From Campanula takesimana (taxonomy: Eukaryota; Streptophyta; Magnoliopsida; Asterales; Campanulaceae), in NCBI GenBank assembly GCA_026119855.1, contig JAOWBW010000254.1, positions 1,340,605-1,404,604 on the forward strand: a stretch of 64,000 nucleotides of DNA, read 5' to 3'. Below the pieces are notes generated by a model. That model was not told the origin of the DNA. It ran no database searches and worked only from the letters and a program-made list of their open reading frames with translations. Position numbers and translations under genes: made by a program. This document shows positions 10,495 through 21,677 of the stretch, piece by piece (positions within the stretch are counted from its first letter, which is position 1; every line of letters begins with the position of its first letter).

Positions 10495-11774
10495 TCAACA
10501 AGCCGTCTGGGAGCTGTACCCGATAGCATTTGCCCCTAATTTCTTCAATATTCGACATGGACCAAACTTTCTTGGTTGCAGCTTGTTATAGGTCCCCGCA
10601 GGAAACCTCTCTTTTCGCAGATAAACCATGACGAGCTCACCCTCTTGGAACTCTTTGTTTCTTCTATGTTTATCATATCTTAACTTGTAATCTTGATTGG
10701 CTTGGTTCAAATGATCACGAACTTGCTGGTGAATACTTTTGACATGAGCAGCAAACTCCTCCGCTTCCATGCTAACATGACGGGGATTCGGTAAAGATAA
10801 GAGGTCCAGAGCTTGACGCGGTGATCTTCCATAAACAATCTCAAATGGAGACTTTTTAGTAGACCGACTGAGAGAACTATTGTATGAAAACTCAGCTTGT
10901 GGAATCACAAACTCCCACCGCTTTGGTTGTTATTTCACTAGACTCCTTAATAGATTTCCAAGTGTACGATTAACAACCTCAGTCTGACCATCGTCTGCGG
11001 TTGATAAGCACTAGAAAACTGCAATTGAGTGCGCAAAATCTGCCATAATGTCCGCCAAAAGTGACTCATAAATTTGACATCACGATCTGAAGTGATGGAC
11101 TGTGGAAGCCCATGCAAGCGAACCACTTCTCGAAAGAACAAAACAGCGACATGTGAAGCATCTGTAGACTTTCTGCAAGGTATGAAATGGGCCATTTTAG
11201 AGAATCTATCTACTACAACAAATATAGAATCATTACCATGCGATGATTTAGGCAAGCCAAGAATAAAATCCATAGAAAGGTCCTCCCAAGGAGCATTAGG
11301 AGTAGGAAGGGGCTGGTACAATCCTGTATTTTGTACTCTTCCTTTCGCAGTTTGACAAGCAAAGCATTTTTGCACAAACCGAGCAACATCTCTTTTTAGA
11401 CTTGGCCAAAAGTATCGTTTCTTCACGAGCGCTTCTGTTTTATCGCTTCCAAAATGTCCACCGAGCCCATTACTATGCAGTTCTTTAATTACCAGCAGCC
11501 TTAGAGAACCTTCGGGCAAGAACAATTGGTTTCCCTTGAAAATATAGCCATTCATCAGCATGAATTCACTCCTTTCCTTGTCTAATATCTTCTGCATTAC
11601 TTTGGAGAAAAATGGATCAGCATCATATGAATTGGGCAAAAGATCAAAACCAATTACCTCGTATGAAAGTGTGGTCAACAAAGAGTACTTTTGGCTTAAT
11701 GCATCAGCACCTTGTTCGAAGTGCATGCCTTGTGGTTTAACACAAAGCTGAATTTTTCCAAGTAGGATACCCAA
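10495..11774 (-). pseudogene. Integrase of element E, frameshifted
   Basis: Integrase inserts the cDNA copy into the chromosome. The upper part (10947-11774) has the H-H-C-C zinc-binding N-terminus (HSNGLGGHFG ... CFACQ) and the core with DFILGLPK and SDRDVKF, supplying the first two catalytic aspartates. The segment that should carry the catalytic glutamate is scrambled by a frameshift near 10990. The remaining core and C-terminal part continue in another frame at 10495-10908, with the YNSSLSRSTKKSPFEIVYG motif typical of gypsy integrases. Not functional as it stands. Confidence 0.85.
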
Positions 11775-11779
11775 CCAGC

Positions 11780-12116
11780 ATGCCTTGAGTTCAACTTTTT
11801 TTGTGCTTTCAAAAATTTCAATGCCTCATGATCTGAATAAAGAACAAACTCAACCCGATAAGATATCCTTCCCAATGACGTAATGCTTGTACCACAGCGT
11901 ACAACTCGTTATCACGTATTTCAGCTTTGCATCACTCAACTTCTCGCTAAAATAAGCAACTGGTTTACCTTCTTGCATCAACACACCACCAACACCAACA
12001 TTGGAGGCATCACACTCGACTTGAAAGACTTTAGAGAAATCTGGAAGAGCTAGAACAGGGGCTGCCACAAGCTTTGATTTTAACAGATCAAACTTTTGTT
12101 TGCTTCTGGTGTCCAC
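11780..12116 (-). pseudogene. RNase H of element E, broken
   Basis: The frame covers the RT-to-RNase H connection and the RNase H start: APVLALPDFSKVFQVECDAS, where the D of CDAS is the first catalytic residue, then the GGVLMQ and PVAYFSEKL motifs. It is lost near 11930 by a frameshift; the later segment up to 11780 matches an SDHEAL-type region only in another frame. RNase H would remove the RNA strand during cDNA synthesis. Confidence 0.75.
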
Positions 12117-12928
12117 TTAAACTCCTTGTGCTTTATAACATCCATCATCGGAGCAGCAATGGAACTAAAATTCTTGATAAATCGACGATAGAATGAGGCG
12201 AGGCCGTGAAAACTTTGAACATGTGTGAAATTTCTTGGAATTGGCCAGTCAAGTATTGCTTTAACCTTCTCTGAATCTACCCGCAACCCGTCTGCACTTA
12301 CTTCGTACCCCAAGAATATTAGCCGATCAACCATGAAAAAACATTTCTTAAGATTGACAAACAACTTGTTATTATGGAGAGATTTGAACACCTTTTCCAA
12401 ATGATCAAGATGCTGATTTTTGTCCTTACTATAGATCAAAATATCGTCGAAGTAGACGACGACAAATCTCCCAAGAAACTCCTTCAAAACCTTATTCATA
12501 AGCCTCATGAAAGTGCTTGGTGCATTTGAGAGTCCAAAAGGCATAACAAGCAATTCGTACAAGCCTTCCCTAGTCTTAAAGGCTGCTTTCCATTCGTCTC
12601 CTGGACGGATACGAATCTGATGATAGCCACTCCGCAAATCAATTTTACTGAACACAACAGCACCAGCAAGTTCATCAAACATGTCATTCAAACGAGGGAT
12701 TGGGAATCCGTATTTGACAGTAATCTTATTCACTGCTCGGCTATCAATACACATTCTCAACGACTGATCTTTTTTTGGCATCAAGATAGCAGGGACTGCA
12801 CAAGGGCTAAGGGACGGACGAATCAATCCTTTCTTGATTAATTCTTCCACCTGCCTTTGTAATTCAGCATGTTCTTTAGGAGACATTCTGTAATGGGGTA
12901 AGTTAGGAAGAGATGAACCTGACACCAA
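12080..12928 (-). pseudogene. Reverse transcriptase of element E
   Basis: A 282-residue open frame with the full gypsy RT fold order: YRMSPKEHAELQRQVEEL, IRPSLSPCAVPAILMPKKD, RMCIDSRAVNKIT, FSKIDLRSGYHQIRI, the VMPFGLSNAP motif, and the catalytic YFDDILIYS. The catalytic box is intact, but the frame shifts at both ends relative to protease/linker (12950-13294) and RNase H, so no complete polyprotein can be made. Confidence 0.9.
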
Positions 12929-12949
12929 GTCGATTTGATGTTGTATATC

Positions 12950-14196
12950 TCAAAGAGGAGGCAACCCATCTGGAAGTTCATTGGGAGCCAAACCGCTAAA
13001 TCTGCTAAGTAATCTAGAAACTTCATCCGGAGTATCACTAGCATTCTCCCCGTCAACTTCTTTCACGACCCATGCATAAAAAAAACCCTCTTCCTTGCAA
13101 GCTTCTTCAAAAGCTTGTTGCGTCAACAAATTTATTGTACTCTTAGAACACACACTTGTCGGAGTGTCTTTTACTGGCTTCAACAAATACTTTACTCCAT
13201 CTTTTTCAAGAGAATAAGTATTATGTCTTCCTTCGTGCTGTGAGCTGCGATCAAACTGCCATGCCCTTCCAAGAAGCAAATGACAAGCATCCATAGGAAG
13301 AACATCAAAGTAAACACAATCTTCATACTTAGAGCTGTAATGTCGGTCGAGCTACTCGCGACCCGGCTCGACTCCGACTCGTCAAATCCAGGTTCGTCTC
13401 GGACCGTGACTCATAACCGAGTCGAACTCGTCGCTGAATGAAAGGCCGATTTTATAACCGAGTCGAGCCGAGTTTCACCTATACTCGACTCGAAGGATCA
13501 CGAGTAGCTCGGTTTCCCTTCAAAATCAAGTTTTCTCCTATCCTACTCATGCTAATTACAGCCTTTTTCAACCAACATCACAAAATCTATGCTTCAAAGA
13601 GAAAGATCCCCTAGATCTGCTCTATTTTTGACTTTGTAGCTCTGTAAAAAAACAATGGAAATACTAAGGAAGCCATGGGAGAAGAAAGGTGAGAATAGAT
13701 GAAGCAACGAGAGTAGAGGAAAGGAGAGAATAACATTGCGCAACTGGACTCCTCAATTCACATCGTTGCCGACTTGCCGTTTCACGTCGCCGTCTTAGGC
13801 TTAAAAAAGAGGAAGAGCGGCGGATGTGAATATGTAAATACTTAGGGTTAGAAAATGGATTTAAGCGTTATATATCACACCCATAACATTTGACCTGGTT
13901 TATATTTGACCCAGGACAGATCCGCGAATTTTAAAAGCCCTTATGCTGCCCTGTTGATCGAACCCGGGTAGTTCGACGGGACCCGGGAACTCTAACCCGA
14001 GCCGAGTTCGGCAATCCATTACCAGACTCGACCCGACTCGCCAAAAACCCGACTCGACTAAAATTAATTAAAACTCGACTCGAACTCGGAAGTATTTGAC
14101 TCGACTCGACTCGTTTTCCAGCCCTATTCATACTTTCCAACAGAAAATTTTACTCGACATCGCCGTGACACCTGGACTTCTCCTCCTTTTTTGTCA
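12950..14196 (-). pseudogene. Protease C-terminus and linker of element E, split by a MITE
   Basis: The 114-residue frame at 12950-13294 begins within the MDACHLLLGRAW motif that closes gypsy proteases and runs into the linker ending in a PDGLPPL motif just before RT. The upstream protease residues continue beyond the hAT MITE, at about 14135-14196, in a consistent frame once the MITE and one copy of its target duplication are set aside. The catalytic DTG region is not present; similarity stops near 14196, where a different repeat begins. Confidence 0.8.
13330..14126. mobile_element. hAT-type MITE inserted in element E
   Basis: The element starts TAGAGCTGTAATG and ends, on the other strand, TAGGGCTGGAAAA, giving imperfect terminal inverted repeats. 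It is flanked by an exact 8-bp direct repeat TTCATACT (13322-13329 and 14127-14134), the target-site length of hAT transposons. Both sub-terminal regions are packed with GACTCG/CGAGTC words, a pattern known near hAT ends where transposase binds. At 797 bp there is no transposase, so it is non-autonomous. Confidence 0.9.
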
Positions 14197-14200
14197 GACC

Positions 14201-14373
14201 GGGCACTAACCGTTGGGAACTAGCCATTGGCAGTTAACTGGCAGTTGGTTTCCCGGTTAGTGATCGGCGGTTCACCGGTTTTCAAATTTCCTAACCTTAA
14301 CCGAATTAGGTAACCTGCTGTTAAAGGTTGAAAGGGTTGGCGGTTAACCGGTTGGCCGATTTTGACCCGTTAC
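14201..14373. repeat. CGGTT/AACCGG-rich block, possible hAT-like fragment
   Basis: Dense short inverted words (ggttaaccgg, cggttcaccggtt, ggcagttaactgg) sit between 'cagaccgggc' and 'acccgttactg', which could be weak inverted termini. I do not see a convincing 8-bp target duplication, so the classification is tentative. It interrupts the protease of element E. Confidence 0.35.
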
Positions 14374-15036
14374 TGTTAGTACCCGATTTGAAAATGAGTT
14401 TATTAGGGCTTTTCCAAATATACAAGGACTTTATAGGAATTAGAAACCTTGCAAAGACTTGTCCCGGATTCCCAAAATATAGCTCAATATTCTAGAATGT
14501 CCCAAAAATGGTCAAAATAGGGTTTCCTTATCTTAGAATAAACCCTAACTTGAAAATCACGTCAGCCGGAGGAATTGGCCACGCGGCCACTTTCGCCATT
14601 GGCCATGCGGCCACATCTGTCTCGGATGATCTCATCCGTCAGATCTCTCTGCCAGTTTCATATATATAAAGGCCTCCCTTGCCTCATAATCAAGAATACT
14701 GATTTCGGATCCGAATTTCAGAGCTTCCAAGTGGCGATTTTACCCTCAAATCAAGTCATTCAAGCATCCAAAAAGATCCTCAAAGTTCTTAAGAAGATCC
14801 AAGATTAGTTCTTGCCAACATAGGTAAGTTTTCTAACTTTTTATTCATGTTCTTGCCATGTTCTTAGTGTAGATCCATGATATTTATGTTCCTAACATGT
14901 TTTATTCATAAGTTTTTTCATGATATTCATATATTCATAATATGTTCTTCGCATGTTCTTCATGTTCTTAGATTAAAACCTTATTTATGCTAGATTTAGG
15001 GTTGCGATCTTTATGATTAATATGTTATTTCATAGT
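14374..15036 (+). mobile_element. Element H: partial LTR with promoter and splice-donor-like site
   Basis: Begins TGTTAGTACCCG and lacks coding sequence. It contains a clear TATA box (tatatataaagg, about 14662-14673), a ~150-base leader and then a strong donor-like sequence ATAGGTAAGTTTT at 14821-14833. This looks like the U3-R-U5 part of a gypsy LTR on the plus strand. It is cut off by the LTR of element D1 at 15037. Confidence 0.5.
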
Positions 15037-16006
15037 TGTAGATACCCCGGGAGGGAACCAATGCTTGGCTAGAGCGCGTGCGTCTATCCTAGGATGTCTA
15101 TTTTTTTGTTTTAGAGTCGCCACCTATGTTTTTAGAGGAACATAAGAAAAACCTAAATGTATAGCCTAAGTTTGATTACGAAAACAGAGATTCTTGCTAT
15201 GAGGTTTGGGTTACGAGATGGGAAGTACTTAAACACCCATCTCGCCCAATTAATGTTGGTCGTGCGTGTTCAAAGTATACATATGCAAAATAATGTTCTT
15301 CCTATTATTGACTAATAAAAGGGTGTTTTTAAAAGGGGTTTTTGGAATGTACGGAGATAACTCCTTGACTAACTTTAATGAAGTGAAGTAGTCTTTGGTG
15401 TCATGTTCCAAAATGGTTTTGGGGTGATTGCACGTTTGATTAAAGTAGAAGAAAGAGAGGAGAGATGAAGTAAAAAGGAGAGAAAAGAGTAGTCTTTTAC
15501 CTATACTTCAAAGAACTTTGAATACTCCTTAAAGAGCTTCTTGGAAAATGCCTTGCAAGTATTTTTGTGTAGAGTTTTCTTAATGATCAAAAAGTCCTCC
15601 TCTTCAATGGTGAATTAGAGGGATTTATATAGGTGTAAAAGTGATGTTTTTGGTGCCAAAACGAGGTCACAAAGAAATCCTTCCCGGGCAAAATCATGTA
15701 AAATTAGCAAGGGAGGGATTCTTGGACAGAATCTGTAACTGACGCCTAGAGGCGCACTCCTCCAGCCTTGGTGGCGGGACGCGCACACTTCTGACCTCTA
15801 CGGGCGGAGGCGCGCGACTTCAAGATGGCCTTTTTGACAAAATGGACTAGAAAGTCAGCCCTGTTATTCATTTTAGTCCCTAGACTTAACGAAGTCAGTT
15901 AGGAACTTAACGGAAGTAACATAAACTAACGAGAAACACTTAAAATAGGGGGAAACATAAGATCAACCATGCAATCGGGGTGAGTAGTCCAAGGCGGGTG
16001 TCTACA
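15037..16006 (-). mobile_element. Element D1: 3' LTR of a Tat-like gypsy element, antisense
   Basis: Reads TGTAGATACCCCGG at 15037 and GGTGTCTACA at 16006, the reverse complement of the D2 LTR ends. Internal landmarks shared with D2 in inverted order are the 'tcctaggatgtct' segment, 'gagtcgccacc', 'gaggaacataag', 'gggaagtacttaaacaccca' and, at the far end, 'gcaatcggggtga'. A minus-strand TATA box is seen near 15620 (tatataaatccc when reversed). At 970 bp it is shorter than the 1.3 kb D2 LTR. Confidence 0.88.
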
Positions 16007-16189
16007 GAGCCCTTCGGCGACGTGGATTGCAAAGAAAAACGCGTCGATGAAAGAAAGTACACCCGCCGAGGACATCACCAAGAAAAAAGCAAAGACTCGA
16101 TGAAAGCAGGAATTCGAAATTGCGAGAGATGGGGGTACGCTCCCTATGTGAGCGGCTTTTGTTGATAGAGGAGGTGGCATGATCCGTCT
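16007..16189 (-). other. D1 sequence just upstream of its 3' LTR
   Basis: Reverse-complement reading matches 42680-42770 of D2: the 'tcgagtctttgctt', 'gatgtcctcggcgg' and 'tgcaatccacgtcgccga' words occur in the same order and end in a G-rich 'aagggctc' directly before the LTR. That G-rich run is the likely polypurine tract for plus-strand DNA synthesis. Confidence 0.8.
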
Positions 16190-16916
16190 GTAAATCCACC
16201 GGTTGAATCCGTTAGTGAATCCATTGAATGAGTCCGTTAGTGAACCTGTTGACGAATCCATTAGTGAATCCGCTTGATGACTCCGTTAGTGAATCCATTG
16301 GATGAGTCCGTTAGTGAACCCATTGGATGAGTCCGTTAGTGAACCCTGTTGACGAATCCATTAGTGAATCCGCTTGATGAATATGTTAGTGAATCCTTTG
16401 AATGAGTCCGTTAGTGAACCCTATTGGCGAATCCGTTAGTGAATCCGTTAGTGATTCCTTTGAATAAGCCCGTTAGTGAACCCTGTTGATGAATCCGTTA
16501 GTGAATCCGCTTGATGAATCCATTAGTGAACCCTGTTGACGAATCCGTTAGTGAATCCGCTTGATGAATCCGTTTGTGAATCCATTGAATGAGTCCGTTA
16601 GTGAACCCCGTTGACGAATCCGTTAGTGAATCTGTTTGATGAATCTGTTAGTGAATCCATTGGATGAGTCTGTTAGTGAACCCTGTTGATGAATCTGTTA
16701 GTGAATCCGCTTGATGAATCCATTGAATGAGTCTGTTAGTGAACCCTGTTAACGAATCCGTTAGTGAATCCGTTAGTGAATCCATTGGATGAGTCCGTTA
16801 GTGAACCTGTCGACGAATCCGTTAGTGAATCCGCTTGATGAATCCGTTGGTGAATCCATTGGATGAGTCCGTTAGTGAACCCTTGTTGACGAATCCGTTA
16901 GTGAATCCGCTTGATG
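16190..16916 (-). repeat. D1 3'-UTR satellite: 75-bp higher-order repeat
   Basis: Built from alternating 12- and 13-bp units (gaatccgttagt + gaatccgcttgat). Three 25-bp dimers (ending cttgat, attgaat/attggat and gttgac) form a 75-bp higher-order unit repeated about nine times with small losses. It lies between the 3' LTR of D1 and the point where element A begins, so it is the 3' untranslated region of a Tat-like element. Confidence 0.92.
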
Positions 16917-16921
16917 GCTTG

Positions 16922-18265
16922 TGTTGGGTATGCTTATCACTTAACCCTCCTACATTTGTTAGAATTGATTGATACCATCACCTATGAATATTTTTATGGA
17001 CTTTAGGACCTCATGTAAGGAAGTTTATAACTTCATTTTTTAGCTAAGTCCTTTTTATAGTATAGGCTTAGATTATAGGGCTTGAAGCTTTAAGATCGAA
17101 GATTTCCTAAGCAGGATTCGTTTCACTGCGCAGGATATTCTCTGCGCAGGTCGCCACTGCGCATAGATATATTGCGCAGCCCTTGACCCTGCTCAGTTTT
17201 TAAGATCTTATTTCCTAAACTCCAAAGAGATCTTTTTGTGACCAAGCATGGTGCGCATGCTACTCATGCGCTGAATCCACGCGCGCCGGCAATGCGCATG
17301 CCTTTTGTGCGCGGACACAACCTTGGTCAAGTTCCTCATCTCCTGATCTCACATTCTAGAAAGTTTGGAAAACGCTTAGAAGATGCACGCTTATTAAAAA
17401 GCTGAGGTGTGCACAAACGACAAATCCTGCACACTCAGCATAGCCAACGGTGGAGATGCGCTCAAACATAATATTTCCAATGGAGACAGCTGTCAACCTT
17501 CCAGATGAAGCGTTTGAATTTGGTCTCCATGCTCAGTCTCCAACGGCTCTAAATCACCTGCGCACCAATCATATTGTGCCAGGTCATCATCTTTGATCAG
17601 AGCCCCAACGGTTATAAAGGACAGCTGCGCGCCAATCATGTTGTGCCAGCTCATTGTCCTTGCTCAGAGCTCCAACGGCTATATTCAAGTTCTCAGCTAT
17701 AAATATCCTGCTCATCTTCATTTCCAAGCTGCCTTTTGAAGCTGCCTTTTTGATTCAGCCCTTTTCATCGGCCCTTGATCATCTTCTTTGATCAAGCTCC
17801 TCTTGTTGGCCATTATGCTTCAGAGCTCGAGTTTCATGCTTCACTGAGAAACCATGAAGATCTGAAGTCTGCTGCTTAGTTTTTCCAGATTCTTTAGAAC
17901 AGCCTTCAAGATCTTCAAACCTTCAAAACTCCTGCTCATATCACAAAGCCTATATCACCAGAATTCTTCGTGCTCTTCATTCCATATTCATAGAGCCCAG
18001 AATTTCTGTCACACACACACCTCTTGAAGCCTTGATCCTTTTTTATCTAACTTCTTGAGATACACCGGTTTAGTCTAGGATTTGTTCATCATAGATAATA
18101 GATCTTGAGTTAGTATTGAGCTCAAATGTTGTAATTTGTAATACTCTCTCATATAATAAGATCTCCATTAGAAATCCAAGACTAACCATCTTGGTAGAGG
18201 ATGTAGATCTTTCATCGATCGAACCTCTCCAAATACCGTGTTCATTACTTATTGCATATTCCCTG
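16922..18265 (+). mobile_element. Element A 5' LTR, first part
   Basis: Starts TGTTGGGTATGC like the B 3' LTR at 49988 and parallels it: 'atggactttagga', 'tgtaaggaagt', 'ataggcttag', the paired 'cagctataaat' TATA region, 'agatacaccggtt', 'agatcttgagttagt' and 'aagactaaccatcttggta'. TATA box at 17698-17706 (tataaatat). The U3 is rich in TGCGCA words. Interrupted after CCCTG (18261-18265) by element C. Confidence 0.88.
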
Positions 18266-19736
18266 TGTTGGGTTTCGATCAAGCATGCGCAGCGGAAATT
18301 AGCATTTAAAATTTTGAAACCCAAAGCTATGGATCCGTTCATATGATTAAATCAAATACAACATAAGAATAAAGGAATAAACTAACCCTTGATGGCTATC
18401 AAATTCTCTTGGTCTTTGGTGGAGGTTTGAAGACTTGATCACGATCACAAAGCTTGAACACGAACTTTGAAGATGATGATTTTCACCCTCTAGCGGTATC
18501 CACACTTCGAACGAATATCAAAGGAGCTTCTTTGATCTTGGTTGCTGGACCAAATTGTGAAACACCTTTTCACAATCAAAAGAACTATATGGAATTTATT
18601 TTGTGTATTATTTTGTTCCTCAACCAAGAATGTCTTGGAACAAAATAAACCCTCTCTCAAACTCTTTGAGACTCACAAAATCATTGGCCTTGAGTGCTGG
18701 CCGAATTTTGTCTTTTATACACAAGTATGACCTATTCCAAATAGGAAACTTGTGTCAAAATCCGTCCAAAATTCGTTTCCTAATCAAATTAGGAATCTGC
18801 CACCCGACAGCACTGTGCGGCCGCCCAAAACCATCTGTGCGGTCGCACAACATTCTGAAACAAAACCGGTACAAAACTGAAATAAGTGTGCGGCCGCCCA
18901 ATCCATTATGTGCGGTCGCCCACTTCTCAGAAAGTCCAGAATTTCCAAAATTCCAATGTAGTCCTTTTTAAAGATTCGTTCTATTGTGTGTGACCCTCTA
19001 GGATTATACTAAGTTGGCAATGAGCTCAAACATGATCCCATAAGATATGATTAGGTTCTAGCAAACCGTCATATCTACCCAAATAGTATAACTAGATACA
19101 AGTTCGCATTCCTTTAGAATATGTCACAATCCCTTTGTCCACGATGTCATTGAACACAAGTCATGGTCAAACAGTCAACTTGTTTTGTTCAATACTTTCT
19201 CGATTCCGAATATGTTGATAATCCAAATGACATTGATCCAATCAATTCATTTGAGTCCGGCCGAACATTTCATCAACATCATTCCTACGAGAGGCCCAAG
19301 CTTGACATCTCTCCGTGGAGGGACAAATCCATTTAGGTTGTTATTCTTCCCAACGGGAATCCGATTATGCCAATCATACCCTTTATAACTACCGTGTTAA
19401 GGTAGCGTTTGAATATGTCAAACAAAATATTCATCAAGTGGAAGACTATAATAACTTCATGTCTAAGGATTCAAATGACATAACTAATATGAGATATATG
19501 TACGACATAGACCATGACATAAATCTCATAGAGCGGGTCATGTCCAGTACCTTGTTCCAAACAAGTACCCATAAATCTAACATGATCATCTCATGATCAT
19601 TTAGCCTTTATACTAGTGCTTAATAAGTACTAGGGACGGGGATTATTATAAGTAAACATGAATAACAATAATAATCAAAACATCTCTTTTATTGATATGA
19701 AATAAATGATAACAATTACAACGTTTATTAAACGTG
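18266..19736 (-). mobile_element. Element C 3' LTR, missing its first 21 bp
   Basis: Near-identical to 25188-26655 but lacks the equivalent of 26656-26676. The end of RNase H, the polypurine tract and the LTR start are all absent, so a single deletion joins RNase H to the LTR interior. Minus-strand TATA box at 18713-18719 (TATAAAA when reversed). Confidence 0.9.
18815..18922. promoter_or_regulatory. Cluster of four GTGCGGYCGC words in the C 3' LTR
   Basis: Copies start near 18815, 18837, 18888 and 18910, alternating GTGCGGCCGC and GTGCGGTCGC, paired about 22 bases apart. The same cluster occurs in the other LTR (25735-25842) and again, independently, in the 5' leader (24810-24884). Candidate factor-binding or structural element; function is inferred only from the repetition. 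Confidence 0.6.
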
Positions 19737-21677
19737 TCCCTTTGTTAGCGGGTCCGCAACATTGTCATCAGTAGGTACTCTGCATATATTTACGTCTCCC
19801 CTATCAACGATCTCTCGAATGATATGAAAACGCCTAAGTATGTGTTTGGATTTCTGATGTGCTCTTGGTTCCTTTGCTTGAGCAATAGCACCATTATTAT
19901 CGCAATAAAGGTCTATTGGATTAGCAATACTAGGAACCACTTCAAGTTCAGTTATGAACTTCTTAATCCAAACAGCTTCCTTTGCAGCATCCGATGCAGC
20001 AATATACTCAGCTTCTGTTGTAGAATCAGCGGTTGTACTTTGCTTGGAACTCTTCCAGCTTACAGCTCCACCATTTAACATAAACACAAAACCCGATTGC
20101 GATCGGCTATCATCTTTGTCGGTTTGGAAGCTTGCATCTGTGTAAGCATTTACAACGAGATCATCTTCCATTCCTCCATAGACCAAAAACGAGTCTTTAG
20201 TTCTTCTTAAGTACTTAAGAATCGCTTTTACAGCTATCCAGTGATTTTCGCCAGGGTCGGATTGGTATCTACTTGTCATGCTCAAAGCATAAGATACATC
20301 CGGCCTAGTACAAATCATGGCATACATGATGGACCCAATTGCCGAAGCATATGGAACATCATTCATTTTCTCACGCTCATCTTTTGTCTTAGGACATTGA
20401 GTCTTGCTTAGAGAAACTCCATGTAACACGGGCAAGGTGCCTCTCTTAGAATTTTCCATACGGAATCTTCTAATGACCTTGTCAATGTATGTACTTTGGC
20501 TTAAACCAAGTAGCCTCCTTGATCTATCTCTATAGATCTTAATGCCAAGAATATATGCGGCTTCACCCATATCTTTCATTGCGAAGCACTTCCCTAACCA
20601 AGTCTTCACAGACTGAAGTGTAGGAATGTCGTTTCCAATGAGTAATATGTCATCCACATATAAAATAAGGAATAGCACTATGCTCCCACTAATCTTCTTG
20701 TATACACAAGGCTCATCTTCGTTCTTGATGAAACCAAACTCTTTGACCGATTCATCAAAACGGAGATTCCAACTCCTAGAAGCTTGCTTCAATCCATAGA
20801 TGGATCTCTGCAATTTGCATACCTTAGAATCTTGTTCAAAACCTTCTGGTTGTGTCATATACACATCCTCTTGGAGTTTTCCATTCAGGAAAGCGGTTTT
20901 GACGTCCATCTGCCATATTTCATAGTCATGATATGCGGCAATGGCAAGCAAAATTCTTATAGACTTGATCATTGCTACGGGTGAAAAGGTCTCATCATAG
21001 TCAATACCATGAACTTGCCTATAACCTTTCGCTACAAGCCTAGCTTTGTAAGTATGCACCTTCCCATCCATGTCAGTCTTCTTCTTGAAGACCCATTTGC
21101 ATCCTATGGTTTTTACACCTTCGGGCGCATCAATCAAATTCCAAACTTGATTGTCTTGCATGGATTGCAATTCGGATTCCATGGCTCCAAGCCACTTGTC
21201 CGAATCAGGAGAAGACATCGCCTCTTGGTAGGTTGACGGTTCATCATTCTCAATGATTTCTACCTCATTACTATCCGTTACGAGAAATCCATATCTCTCG
21301 GGCTCGGATCGTAACCTACTAGATCTGCGAGATGCTTGTGTATTTTGAACAGGTTCCACAACTCCTTGTGGTTCTTGTTCTTGTTCCACTATTGGTTCAA
21401 TGTTATTTTCTGGGTCTCGAATTTCTTCAAGATTTATTTTACTCCCACTGATTTCTTTGGAGAGAAACTCTTTCTCTAGAAAGACACCAGTTCGGGCAAC
21501 AAACACTTTGTTGTCCTCTCGGTTGTAAAAGTAATATCCTTTAGTTTCCTTAGGATATCCCACGAAAATACATTTATCAGATTTGTGTGCTAGTTTGTCA
21601 GAGATAAGTCTCTTGACATAAACTTCGCAACCCCAAATCCTCATGAAAGATAAACTAGGTTTCTTTCCACTCCACAT
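19728..21677 (-). pseudogene. Element C integrase end, reverse transcriptase and RNase H
   Basis: A 649-residue open frame. It opens in the integrase C-terminus (PSLSFMRIWGCEVYVKR, residues ~7-23), passes a variable acidic linker, then RT: GCKWVFKKK, QMDVKTAFLNGKL, QPEGFEQ, YGLKQASRSW and the catalytic LYVDDILLIGND (~residue 340). RNase H follows with TDASFQTD, TTEAEYIAASDAAKEA and DNNGAIAQA. The frame ends DPLTKGHV, where the stop is supplied by LTR sequence because the natural C-terminus is deleted. A TAA stop at about 21748 cuts it from upstream integrase, so it is not expressed as part of an intact polyprotein. RT and RNase H catalytic residues are present. Confidence 0.92.

Larger units (their letters stand above)
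10160..14200 (-). mobile_element. Element E: truncated Ty3-gypsy chromovirus
   Basis: On the minus strand the order is protease, reverse transcriptase, RNase H, integrase, chromodomain, the Ty3-gypsy order. Gag and both LTRs are missing from this stretch. The pol frames are broken by several frameshifts. The hAT MITE at 13330-14126 splits the protease region. Lineage is uncertain; the linker and chromodomain style suggest a Galadriel- or CRM-like chromovirus rather than Tekay. Confidence 0.85.

Noticed and set aside
15926..16261. Minus-strand frame across the D1 LTR/3' UTR border
   Set aside because: Spans LTR, polypurine region and satellite; it is non-coding 3' end sequence of the element.
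18454..18971. Open frames shared by the left and right LTRs of element C (also 25376-25891 and 19185-19596)
   Set aside because: They recur only because the LTRs are duplicated. They lie antisense to the element, have no recognisable domain, and frames differ between the two copies through one-base indels.
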